Assembly (NCBI RefSeq): GCF_900119145.1
Contig: NZ_FPIY01000001.1
Coordinates: forward strand, 1,054,001 to 1,118,000
Origin: Cellulophaga fucicola
GTDB lineage: Bacteria; Bacteroidota; Bacteroidia; Flavobacteriales; Flavobacteriaceae
Length of the DNA: 64,000 nucleotides
Direction of reading: 5' to 3'
The notes beneath the pieces were generated by a model. The model saw only the letters and a list, made by a program, of their open reading frames with translations, was not told the origin of the DNA and did no database searches. This document shows positions 49,834-58,926 of the stretch, piece after piece. A program made the position numbers and the translations under genes. Numbering within the stretch: position 1 is the stretch's first letter; every line of letters starts with the position of its first letter.

Positions 49834-52800
49834 ATGTATTTTAAAAATATTCCTTTTAAATTAAAAACCATACTTTTTTTTGCATTATCTGCAATTTTTT
49901 GCCAGACAATACAATCTAATAATGGTGTTTACAAAAAACAAAATATAACTGTAAACTATAAAAACACAAATTTAGTAACTCTTTTAAAAGAGGTAAGTAA
50001 CCAAACGGCATATAATTTTAGCTATGGAGAAGATATTATAAAAGACAAAAATAAATACACAGTATCTTACCAAAATATTAGCCTAGAGTCTGCCTTAAAA
50101 GACCTAAGTACAAAGGCTAATTTTAATTATAAAGTAACAAATAAAATTGTTTTAATTAAAAAGAAAGCTACATCTAAAACCATCAGCAATGTTCAAAAAG
50201 AAATAACTGGTACCGTTGTAGATGAAAACGGAGATCCTTTACCAGGTGCAACCATTCATGAAGTAGGAACATCTAATGGTGTTACTACAAATTTTGATGG
50301 AGAATATGCTATAACTGCTACTACCGGAAGCATTTTAAAATTCTCTTATATGGGATATAAGAGTAAAGAATTAAAAGTTACTCAAAGTATTGTAAATATT
50401 CAGTTAGAATTAGATGCTGCTGAGTTAAATGAAGTTGTTGTTGTAGGCTACGGTAGTCAAACAAAGTCAGATGTTACTGGAGCTGTAACGCAACTTAAAG
50501 AAAGTAGTTTTAGACAAGGTATTAACACATCTCCAGATGCTCTTTTACAAGGTAAGGTTGCTGGTGTTAGGGTTGTTAACGCTAGCGGAGAACCAGGTGC
50601 TGGTATTAACGTTACAATACGTGGTGTGGGGTCTATTAGAAGTGGTAGTAGTCCATTATTTGTTGTAGATGGTGTACCATTAACTAATGATAATGTTAGT
50701 CCGTCTGGTAGCAATGTAGGTTTTGGTGCTTCTAGCGCAAAAAACCCTCTGAACTTTTTAAATACTAGTGATATAGAGTCTATTAACGTACTTAAGGATG
50801 CTTCTGCTTCTGCAATATATGGTGCAAGAGGCTCTAACGGTGTTGTAATAATTACCACAAAAAAAGGTAAAGCAGGTAAAGGCTCTTTATCTTTAGACTC
50901 TTACATTGGTATATCTACGGTTGCAAACAAAATAGACTTGTTAGATGCTAATGAATATAGAAATGCACTAACAGACCCTACTTTTGACCACGGTAGCTCT
51001 ACAGATTGGCAAGATGTTATTTACAGAACAGCAATTACAAAAAATAATGTGTTGTCTTATTCTAAAGCATCAGAAAGTGGCAATTACTATGTTTCATTGG
51101 GGAATATGGACCAAGAAGGTATTGTTAATAATAGTGAATTTTCTCGTACTTCTGGTAGAATAAACGTAGAAGAAAGCTTTTTAGACAACAAACGTTTAAA
51201 ACTAAAAGTTAATCTTACTGCTAGTGAAACTAAAGATAATGGTGTACCAACTAGTGATGATGGAGGCTCTAATGGACAGTTAATTATACACACGTTAATG
51301 GCCAACCCAACAAGGCCTGTCTTTGATGAAGACGGAGCATATACTAACTTTAATATGAATGCACATTACAATCCTGCATACCTATTAAGTATTTATGAAG
51401 ATGAAACAAGAACGCTGCGTGTTTTAGGTAATATAGAGGCTTCATTACGCATTTTTAACGGCTTAGAGTACAAATTAAATTATGGTGTAGACAAGTCAGT
51501 AGCAGAGCGTAACACTACGGTTTACCCTAACTTAACAGATTTAAATCCAACAGGTATGTATGTTCAAAATAACTTAGAGTCTCAGAGCTCTTTGTTAGAG
51601 CATTACTTAACATTTAATACTACAATAGCAGATAAACATAAGCTAGAAATTTTAGGTGGTTTCTCTTATCAAAAGTTTGAACGTTCTGGTACGAGTTTTA
51701 ATTATGATAATTTACCAGAAAAAGGAACTGGTGTTAAACCTGTATACAATCCAACATCTAATAACTCACAAATAGACATTAATGGTTTTGCTCAAGAAAA
51801 CGAATTACAATCATACTTTGGTAGATTAAATTATTCTTATGACAGTAAATACCTTTTAACGGCATCTATGCGTGCAGATGGTTCTACTCGTTTTGGTAAA
51901 AACAATAAGTACGGGTATTTCCCTTCTTTTGCATTGGGTTGGAATATCTCTAAAGAAGATTTTTTAATTAATAGCAATGTAGATAATTTAAAACTTAGAG
52001 CAAGTTGGGGACAAACAGGTAACCAAGAGGTACAAAATAAAATAACTCAGGCTAGTTACGCTATATCTGGTGCAGATGGTTATTATTTGTATGATGATCA
52101 AACACTAACTAATGGTGTTTCTGTTTTAAGAACTCCAAATCCAGATTTAAAGTGGGAAGTAGTAACACAGTACAATCTTGGTGCAGATTTTAGTTTATGG
52201 AACAGAAAGTTATATGGTTCTTTAGATTATTTTAAGAAAACAACTACAGATGCTATTTTAAATATCCCATCACAAGTATTAAGCCCTACTAACAATATAT
52301 GGGTTAACATAGATGGCGAGATTGTAAATAACGGATTAGAATTTATGTTAGGTTCTAACATCATATCTACAGAAAATTTTAACTGGGATGTAGATGTAAA
52401 TGGTGCGAAACTAAAAAATGAAATTAAGAATTTACCTGTTTCAGAAATTTTATCTGGAACTATATCTGGTCCAGGACAATCTGGTGTATTAGCTAATATC
52501 TATAAAAGTGGTTACGCAGCAGGTTCTTTTTATTTACTAGATCATACAGGCTTTAACGCCAATGGAGAAGATGTATATAGAGATGTTAACAATGATGGCA
52601 ATATTACGGGTGATGACAGGATTATAATTGAAGGTGCTCTACCAAAATTCTCATACGGTTTTAACAGTCAAATGAAGTATAAAAATTTCGATTTTTCTTT
52701 TTCAATTATTGGTCAAGCTGGAGGGTATTTGGTAAACAATACAGGCTTAAATGCTTTAAACATAAACAATTTAGCATCGGACCGTAACGTGTCTAAAAAG

Positions 52801-53109
52801 TACTACGAGTCTGGAGCTAATCAAGAAAATTCACCTCAATTATCAACTTTGTACTTAGAAAAATCAGACTTTATAAGACTTAATACAGCTAGATTAGGAT
52901 ATAATTTAAAGTTGAACAATCTAAACTGGTTAAATGGTATTAATTTTTATGTTACTGGACAAAACCTTTTAACCATTACCAACTACTCTGGTTATGACCC
53001 TTTAATAAACAGCCAAAAAGCAAGTGGTGGCAATCAATCTTTAGGTATAGATTACTCTAGCTATCCAGGTTCTAAGACATTTATATTAGGGGCAATTTTA
53101 AAATTTTAA
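49834..53109 (+). CDS. SusC/RagA-type TonB-linked outer-membrane protein with N-terminal STN domain
   Basis: A 1091-residue outer-membrane transporter. After a signal peptide (about 1-28), an STN signalling domain occupies about 35-113. A CarboxypepD-regulatory-like domain follows (ITGTVVDENGDPLPGATI, about 123-200), then the SusC box (ELNEVVVVGYGSQ), the plug (VTIRGVGSI, VLKDASASAIYGARGSNGVV) and the barrel to the terminal LGAILKF. The STN domain means this SusC reports substrate binding to the FecR/ECF pair upstream. The SusD gene starts 9 bases downstream. The substrate is not evident; the neighbouring metallophosphoesterase hints at a phosphorylated compound. Confidence 0.94.
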   Translation: MYFKNIPFKLKTILFFALSAIFCQTIQSNNGVYKKQNITVNYKNTNLVTLLKEVSNQTAYNFSYGEDIIKDKNKYTVSYQNISLESALKDLSTKANFNYKVTNKIVLIKKKATSKTISNVQKEITGTVVDENGDPLPGATIHEVGTSNGVTTNFDGEYAITATTGSILKFSYMGYKSKELKVTQSIVNIQLELDAAELNEVVVVGYGSQTKSDVTGAVTQLKESSFRQGINTSPDALLQGKVAGVRVVNASGEPGAGINVTIRGVGSIRSGSSPLFVVDGVPLTNDNVSPSGSNVGFGASSAKNPLNFLNTSDIESINVLKDASASAIYGARGSNGVVIITTKKGKAGKGSLSLDSYIGISTVANKIDLLDANEYRNALTDPTFDHGSSTDWQDVIYRTAITKNNVLSYSKASESGNYYVSLGNMDQEGIVNNSEFSRTSGRINVEESFLDNKRLKLKVNLTASETKDNGVPTSDDGGSNGQLIIHTLMANPTRPVFDEDGAYTNFNMNAHYNPAYLLSIYEDETRTLRVLGNIEASLRIFNGLEYKLNYGVDKSVAERNTTVYPNLTDLNPTGMYVQNNLESQSSLLEHYLTFNTTIADKHKLEILGGFSYQKFERSGTSFNYDNLPEKGTGVKPVYNPTSNNSQIDINGFAQENELQSYFGRLNYSYDSKYLLTASMRADGSTRFGKNNKYGYFPSFALGWNISKEDFLINSNVDNLKLRASWGQTGNQEVQNKITQASYAISGADGYYLYDDQTLTNGVSVLRTPNPDLKWEVVTQYNLGADFSLWNRKLYGSLDYFKKTTTDAILNIPSQVLSPTNNIWVNIDGEIVNNGLEFMLGSNIISTENFNWDVDVNGAKLKNEIKNLPVSEILSGTISGPGQSGVLANIYKSGYAAGSFYLLDHTGFNANGEDVYRDVNNDGNITGDDRIIIEGALPKFSYGFNSQMKYKNFDFSFSIIGQAGGYLVNNTGLNALNINNLASDRNVSKKYYESGANQENSPQLSTLYLEKSDFIRLNTARLGYNLKLNNLNWLNGINFYVTGQNLLTITNYSGYDPLINSQKASGGNQSLGIDYSSYPGSKTFILGAILKF

Positions 53110-53118
53110 AAGATAATA

Positions 53119-54885
53119 ATGATGTATAAAAAAATAAAAATAGTAGGTATAACTTGTCTGTTGCTAAACTTTTTAATTACAAGTTGTACAGACCTTGAAG
53201 AAGTTGTTTTAGATGAAGAATTAGGAGAAGAAGTAGCAGATCCAGAAGGAGTATTAGCTGCTGCTTATGATCGTTTAGGTGATAAAACATTTGTAGACCA
53301 TGGCGGTGTATTTGCCTTACAAGAGTATTCTACAGACATTGCAATGCTTGCAACAAGAGGTAGTGACTGGGGAGATGGTGGTAAATGGCGATCTATGCAT
53401 GAGTTTACTTGGACACCAGATAACAGTATAGTAACTGGTAACTGGAACAACTTAACAAACGGTATAACTAGAGCATTAACAGCCGTAGAAAGTATTAACC
53501 AAACAGAATTTAGTGATAAAGAATTGTTTTTAGCAGAAGCAAGAGGTTTGGTGGCTTTTTATACCTATACAACCTTAGATTTATTTGGACAAGCACCATA
53601 CAGAGACCCTTATGGAGGAGACCAAACTATACAAATTTTAAAAGCAGAAGATGCAATAGATGACTTAATTATAGAGGTAGAAACGATACTTCCTAACTTA
53701 GCATCTATAGGAGAACAAAATACGTTTAACGGTAGGTTTACTAAAGAAGCTGCTTATGGCTTACTAGCTACAATGTATCTAAACAGAGCTGTTTTTAAAG
53801 ATAGATATAATAGTGGTTCTACCTTTAATTTTACTGAAGCATCTTTAGAAGCTGGTAAAACAGATATGGATCAAGTAATAAAATACACTTCTTTAATTGT
53901 TGATTCTGGTAAATTTAACCTAGAGTCTAATTACTTCTCTAATTTTTCTATTAATAACAATCAAAGTTCAGAAATGATATTTGCAGTAGTACAGCAAATA
54001 GAAGCCGTAAGATCTGGTGACAATGACTTTGGGTATGTTTGCGTAGCTCGTAACCAAAGACCTTCTCCTTCTAATAGAGGAACAAATGCAGCTTGCACTA
54101 CTCCAGAGTTTTTTGCAACATGGAACAATAATCAAGACGACCCAAGGTTTTCTAGAAAATATCAATACACAGATGGTACTTGGTTTATGAATGATGGTTC
54201 TGATGTTAGCGTACCTGCAGAAGATATTGTACCAAATTCAGATAATTTACCTTGGTTTCATTTTAATAGTGGCTTTTTATACAATCAACAATATGGTCCT
54301 GTTTTAGATGGTAATGGTGGGTATATTATGACAAGTGATGGCCGTATAGAAGTATCTTCTTTAGTAATGGAAAAAAGTGCTACTACACCAATGAATTTTA
54401 CACCAGAGTTAGATTTTGATAATCCTGTGCAAGCAATTTTTGCTCAAGACCAAATAAACCGTGGAGCACGTATTTTTAAGTTTGAATATGATCCAGAATC
54501 TGGTAACGGAAGAAGTAAAGTAGATATTCCTTTATACCGTTTAGGCGGAATTTATGCTATGAGAGCGGAAGCTTACCTTAGAAATGGGCAAACTGCATTG
54601 GCTTTAGATGATATAAATATGTTAAGAACTAGCAGAACTAGAGAATCTTTATATGGTAACACTCCTGGCCAAGCGCTTACTAGTTTAAATGAAGAACAAC
54701 TGTATAATGAAATTGGATTTGAGCTGTATTGGGAAATGAAAAGAAGACCACAAATGATACGTTTTGGTAAGTTTGATGAAGCTTATACTGCAAAACCACA
54801 AACGGAACCTTTTAGACGTATTTTTCCTATACCACAAGAAACTACAGACGTAACCGAAGATTTTACACAAAACACTGGTTACTAA
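53119..54885 (+). CDS. SusD/RagB-family substrate-binding lipoprotein
   Basis: A 588-residue surface lipoprotein that forms the lid of the SusC transporter encoded upstream. The lipobox is LITSC (Cys about residue 22). TPR-like helices and the C-terminal SusD domain with RLGGIYAMRAEAYLRNGQ and EIGFELYWEMKRRPQ follow. Start codons ATG at 53119 and 53122 are adjacent. A clean terminator lies behind it, so the ECF-FecR-SusC-SusD set ends here. Confidence 0.94.
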   Translation: MMYKKIKIVGITCLLLNFLITSCTDLEEVVLDEELGEEVADPEGVLAAAYDRLGDKTFVDHGGVFALQEYSTDIAMLATRGSDWGDGGKWRSMHEFTWTPDNSIVTGNWNNLTNGITRALTAVESINQTEFSDKELFLAEARGLVAFYTYTTLDLFGQAPYRDPYGGDQTIQILKAEDAIDDLIIEVETILPNLASIGEQNTFNGRFTKEAAYGLLATMYLNRAVFKDRYNSGSTFNFTEASLEAGKTDMDQVIKYTSLIVDSGKFNLESNYFSNFSINNNQSSEMIFAVVQQIEAVRSGDNDFGYVCVARNQRPSPSNRGTNAACTTPEFFATWNNNQDDPRFSRKYQYTDGTWFMNDGSDVSVPAEDIVPNSDNLPWFHFNSGFLYNQQYGPVLDGNGGYIMTSDGRIEVSSLVMEKSATTPMNFTPELDFDNPVQAIFAQDQINRGARIFKFEYDPESGNGRSKVDIPLYRLGGIYAMRAEAYLRNGQTALALDDINMLRTSRTRESLYGNTPGQALTSLNEEQLYNEIGFELYWEMKRRPQMIRFGKFDEAYTAKPQTEPFRRIFPIPQETTDVTEDFTQNTGY

Positions 54886-54949
54886 GTAACCATAACTTGC
54901 TAATTATAGTTTTTTAGTTTTTTTATTACCTCGTTAAGTAATTAGCAAT

Positions 54950-54978
54950 AAAGCCAGGCAAATTTTGCCTGGCTTTTT
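54950..54978 (+). terminator. Intrinsic terminator after susD
   Basis: A 13-bp perfect inverted repeat (AAAGCCAGGCAAA and its complement) followed by TT and A/T sequence, 64 bases after the susD stop. Confidence 0.92.
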
Positions 54979-55059
54979 AAATTTTTAACCTCTATTACTG
55001 ACATATATAATACAAAATTTAGCGACCTTTAAATCTTAAGCTGAATAAATAAGTTTACA

Positions 55060-55515
55060 ATATCTTCTAAAAAAGTAAAAACCAGAAAAAAACCTATCTC
55101 AAAAATAATATTTGCCTTAGCTGCGCTACTTTCAATTTGGGGTCCTGTCTTGGTTTTTCAAAAATTATTTTTAAGTAGTATTAAATATTACAACCCGTAC
55201 AACAACGAACTTGTTTTACCTTTAATGTTTTGTCTTTTATACATTTTACTTTGCATATGGTTGGTTCCTAAAATGAAAAACACAGTTTTTCAAAGTATCT
55301 TTTTTCTACTAGCACCACTTCTAGTAATCGCTTATGTCTTTTTTGATATTGCAGATACTAATAAAATTGAATTTGGTACAATATGGACAGCAATAGAAGT
55401 TTTTATATCCTTAGTTTGGAGTAAATCCTATTTTCTGCCTTTACTTATAATTGGGGTTCTTTTAAATTACATAAGTAATTTATGGTATTTTAAAAGTAAG
55501 AATAGGAAGTTATAA
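55060..55515 (+). CDS. Four-helix membrane protein, copy 2, with ATA in place of the start codon
   Basis: The reading frame aligns without gaps to the 151-residue copy at 45440-45895 and has the same length, but the codon in the start position is ATA. An in-frame TGA at 55042 and the lack of ATG, GTG or TTG between it and 55060 rule out an upstream start. The first conventional in-frame start is a TTG at 55150, which would remove the first 30 residues including the basic tail and most of helix 1. The frame itself is intact. Either it uses a rare ATA start, or it is translated from the TTG, or it is a recent pseudogene. Bases 55120-55172 are identical to copy 1. Confidence 0.55.
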   Translation: MSSKKVKTRKKPISKIIFALAALLSIWGPVLVFQKLFLSSIKYYNPYNNELVLPLMFCLLYILLCIWLVPKMKNTVFQSIFFLLAPLLVIAYVFFDIADTNKIEFGTIWTAIEVFISLVWSKSYFLPLLIIGVLLNYISNLWYFKSKNRKL

Positions 55516-55753
55516 AAGGTAACACCAGTAACTAGTATAGCTCGTCCTTCTATAATTCTATTAAGTCAAAAACATTTTATAATACATTCTCTTGTAATAG
55601 TAAAGATCTATTAGCATTACTAAAAACTAGTAACAGAGCAATACTTTTTTAAAGAAGGTAATATTCTGCTCATAAAAGATATAATAAGCTTATTCTTACA
55701 AATTTATAGGTTTTATATTTGATTATATTATTAATTTTTCAAATTTTACTACT

Positions 55754-57370
55754 ATGAAATTACAAAACTTTACAAGAAAAAAAGTAATACAAGCCTTTTT
55801 GGTGCTCTTTATTACTAGTTCTAGCGTTGGCTCACTATTTGCTCAAAATAATGGATCTAACAAATTACCTTCTGCCAGATCTGAAAATGAATTTTTTACA
55901 GATAATTCTTCTAGTATTCCTAATTCCAGAAAAGAAACACTTACAAATATATCTGGAGACGATTCAGCTACATTACAAAATCTAATAAACAACTTATCGC
56001 AGCAAGGTAATGGCATAATTACAATTCCTGCTGGAACTTGGCACTTTGGAGAAATAGAGATGAAGTCTAACATACATTTACGTATACACCAAAATGCAAT
56101 AATAAAACCAACCATTAATTCTAATTTACCAAACTACTCTATCTTTAGAATAGGATATACTAACTATAAGTCTACCAATGTAAGTATTAGATCTATAAGT
56201 GGTTTATTTACAATAGACTTAACGGGACTTGCACCAGAAACTAGAATAACTCCTTTTAATGTTAAAGAAGCTGAGAATTTTATGGTAGCAGGCTGTAACG
56301 TAAAAGATAAACAAACTATACACGCTACATTAAACTGCTCTGCTAGTCAACGTGGTGGTGTTTGGAGAGGGCCTATAAATGGACTAGTAAAAAATATTAC
56401 TGTACAAAATGCTCATGGAGGCTATGGTGCTATACAAGTTAGAACAGGAGAAAATTTATTCTTTAAAAATATAAACTCCTTATCTGGTGGCGTGTCTTTA
56501 CGTATAGAAACTGATGATGTATCTGCATCTGGTGGAAGAATTCCGCAAAATGTAGCAATAGCAAATAAAATATCTGGTTATAATATAAGATGTAAAGATG
56601 GCAATGCTGCTGTTATGATACAACCCTGGGGAGCAAAAAATGGTTGGTTTGATGTTGAAAAAATTGAAGCTATTGGTTGTATGGCAGCAGTAAGAATAGA
56701 TAAAGCATACGTAGAGCTAAATGCTCCTAGCATAGGTACTTTTAGCAACAAATCTCGTATTACAGATATCACTAAAGTTACATATGGTGTTAAAGCACAA
56801 GTTAAGCAAGGCGTATTTCCTTGGGTTCCATGTAACCTAAGAACAAATAGAAATATTTTAAAACCCAACCCTATTCCTAATATGGAAACATATCATCAAG
56901 GACCAAGTATAGCCCCTGTTTTGTACAGAGCATCTAACTCAACATCTTCTAACGATCCTAGGTTGTATACTGTTAATATTCCATCAGAAAATGCTATAAG
57001 CTCTGTTACTACTGGTTTTCCAAACAATTCTTTAATTATTTCTAGAGAAAATAATCAAGTTGGTACTTGTACTAATTCTAATATAGTATCATCTGAACTA
57101 GAAGAAGAAGTTAAAGTGTATCCAAATCCAGTTTCAGGAAATAATGTAACCATTGCCGTTAAATTAAAAAAGCAAGGTAATTTAGACTTACGTGTTTACG
57201 ATTTTAATGGCAAATTAGTTTACAATAATCAATTAGGAAATTTTAATGCCGGAAATCAAGAGTTTACATTTACAAAACAAGCTCTAAACATTAAAGAAAA
57301 GGGTATGTATATTGTAGAAGTAAGTAGTAATAATACTATTCTAAAAAAACATAAGGTTTTGGTTAAATAA
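55754..57370 (+). CDS. Secreted beta-helix protein related to GH82 iota-carrageenase, with type IX sorting domain
   Basis: A 538-residue exported protein. The signal peptide ends GSLFAQ (about residue 31). Residues about 70-400 look like a right-handed beta-helix and align, from memory, with the Alteromonas iota-carrageenase CgiA: IPAGTWHF, EMKSNIHLRI, GYGAIQ, RIETDD, NIRCKDG, GPSIAPV. The catalytic Glu245/Asp247 pair of CgiA corresponds to E252/D254, and Gln222 to Q228. His281 corresponds to W292. The tail (about 450-538, VKVYPNPVSG to VLVK) is a type A sorting domain for type IX secretion. The activity may be related polysaccharide cleavage, but the changed residue leaves the substrate open. 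It appears to be a single gene with no sulfatase or SusCD directly attached. Confidence 0.72.
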   Translation: MKLQNFTRKKVIQAFLVLFITSSSVGSLFAQNNGSNKLPSARSENEFFTDNSSSIPNSRKETLTNISGDDSATLQNLINNLSQQGNGIITIPAGTWHFGEIEMKSNIHLRIHQNAIIKPTINSNLPNYSIFRIGYTNYKSTNVSIRSISGLFTIDLTGLAPETRITPFNVKEAENFMVAGCNVKDKQTIHATLNCSASQRGGVWRGPINGLVKNITVQNAHGGYGAIQVRTGENLFFKNINSLSGGVSLRIETDDVSASGGRIPQNVAIANKISGYNIRCKDGNAAVMIQPWGAKNGWFDVEKIEAIGCMAAVRIDKAYVELNAPSIGTFSNKSRITDITKVTYGVKAQVKQGVFPWVPCNLRTNRNILKPNPIPNMETYHQGPSIAPVLYRASNSTSSNDPRLYTVNIPSENAISSVTTGFPNNSLIISRENNQVGTCTNSNIVSSELEEEVKVYPNPVSGNNVTIAVKLKKQGNLDLRVYDFNGKLVYNNQLGNFNAGNQEFTFTKQALNIKEKGMYIVEVSSNNTILKKHKVLVK

Positions 57371-57385
57371 ACTTAATACAATAAA

Positions 57386-57408
57386 AAAGCCACCTATTAG
57401 GTGGCTTT
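57386..57408. terminator. Bidirectional intrinsic terminator
   Basis: A 10-bp perfect stem (AAAGCCACCT with AGGTGGCTTT) and 3-base loop, with A-run before and T-run after. It separates the GH82-like gene from the convergent redox operon. Confidence 0.92.
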
Positions 57409-57415
57409 AATTTTT

Positions 57416-58915
57416 TTAGATTACAATGAATTTATAACCATCTCCTTCTGAGAAGTAAAGGTTCTTATGGTTTTTCTTAAACCAACTTATCCACTCCTTG
57501 TCCGTTTTAAATGTTTGCTTAGTATATCTTAATAAAATACGATAAGCCATTTCTTTTTTACTCTTATCCTTAAGCATTGTTATTGCTTTATCTAGTAATT
57601 TAATATCATCATTTGCTATACCAAGAGATTTTGCATCTTCATCTAAAATCATTTTGTACCAACCGTACTTCTCTGGATAAAAATAATCTAGGTTTTCTTT
57701 ATAATAGTTTTCATAAGCAGACCAGTCTTCTCCAAATTTATCTTTTAATTCTTGTGATTGATGACGTATGGTCCAAGCCCTAGTTTCTTTTCTAATAGGC
57801 ATTTTTAACATCATTTTTTCCATATCAGAAAGCTCTTCACCAGAATCTTTTCTCTCCTGTAACTTTAATTTATTTTCTTTCGCTTGTACAGTATCTTTAT
57901 TAATGTAATGTAACCAAGCTGCAGAACCTTTGTCTGACAACGTCCATTGTTGCTCTCTTAAGTACTTTTTTAACTGTACTCCCTTATTTTTTTTTGTGAC
58001 TTGTTTTGCCCCTTTAAATGGCGCTATGTAATGTATAGAATTTATAAAAGCTAGTTTAGCATTTTCTGTCATAAATTCTGGTGCAGCAGCAAAGCCCCAA
58101 TGAAAAAAGTTTGCATGACGACCAATAGCAGTTGCCTCTATACCTTTATCACAAGTACCACTAGAAATCCACTCAGCATCTATACCATTATCAAAATTAT
58201 ATCCAGTAGAAACTAGTCCAATTGGAAATCCTTTACCATCTCTATATCCTTCTGTTTGCATACGTAACATTGGCATTTCCTCCCCTAAATTACGTCCACC
58301 ATAACGCACTTTATAATTACCTGTTAAAGTAACATCTTCATAAGCAACATTAACCTTATTTGGCGTATTAAAAATAGGGTGATCTAATTTCATAGAATGC
58401 GCGTGTGCATCTAAACACAAACACAAATGATCTATTTTAAGTTGTCTTCCTTGACCAATAAATGCAGATGGCTCACCTATCATAATTGTTGCAGCCGAGT
58501 ACGAATTTGATAAATAAGTAGGTTGTGTATATACTTCTTTTCCTGCTTCCTTAATAAAAACCATTCCACCTTCTGTTAATTTAGGTAAATAAGCATCTAT
58601 AATAGTGACATCAAATTTAGCAGACATTTGTTCTTTATAATCCTCAGCATAAACTACTATAACATTTTTAAAATAGTTTTCTAAAAAAACTTTAAAATCT
58701 GCAGTTCTTCTTTTCTGTAAACTTTCTGCTCTTTTAGGGTAAGCTGTTATAGACAAATCTCTTTTAGATAAAGGTTTCTCAGGATTAACGCCAACATAAA
58801 GCACTTTTAAATTAGATTTTTTAACAACTTTTTTACTTAACGCAAGGTTACTGTAACCTGCATTATATACTAGTGAGAACACTAATATTGTAATAACAAT
58901 TTTTAAATTTTTCAT
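57416..58915 (-). CDS. Secreted protein of unknown function with Cys/His/Asp cluster
   Basis: A 499-residue protein with an N-terminal signal segment (about 1-22). I do not recognise the family. Residues 36-330 alternate strands and helices (LKVLYVGVNPEKP, FDVTIIDAYLP, AIGRHANFFHWGFAAAP) and could be a flavodoxin- or ThuA-like fold. Residues 162-179 pack Asp, His and Cys (IDHLCLCLDAHAHS then KLDH), a pattern that could bind a metal. The last 170 residues are helical and charged. It is the last gene of the thioredoxin operon, 11 bases after the DsbD-like gene. Confidence 0.7.
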   Translation of the reverse strand: MKNLKIVITILVFSLVYNAGYSNLALSKKVVKKSNLKVLYVGVNPEKPLSKRDLSITAYPKRAESLQKRRTADFKVFLENYFKNVIVVYAEDYKEQMSAKFDVTIIDAYLPKLTEGGMVFIKEAGKEVYTQPTYLSNSYSAATIMIGEPSAFIGQGRQLKIDHLCLCLDAHAHSMKLDHPIFNTPNKVNVAYEDVTLTGNYKVRYGGRNLGEEMPMLRMQTEGYRDGKGFPIGLVSTGYNFDNGIDAEWISSGTCDKGIEATAIGRHANFFHWGFAAAPEFMTENAKLAFINSIHYIAPFKGAKQVTKKNKGVQLKKYLREQQWTLSDKGSAAWLHYINKDTVQAKENKLKLQERKDSGEELSDMEKMMLKMPIRKETRAWTIRHQSQELKDKFGEDWSAYENYYKENLDYFYPEKYGWYKMILDEDAKSLGIANDDIKLLDKAITMLKDKSKKEMAYRILLRYTKQTFKTDKEWISWFKKNHKNLYFSEGDGYKFIVI

Positions 58916-58926
58916 TTTTGTTAGAA

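Noticed and set aside
50457-50858. 133-codon minus-strand frame within susC
   Set aside because: It lies wholly opposite the conserved plug region of susC and is a by-product of its codon use.
45440-55515. The repeated gene copies as ends of a composite transposon
   Set aside because: The repeat is a protein-coding gene of membrane type; no transposase, terminal inverted repeats or target duplication is visible.
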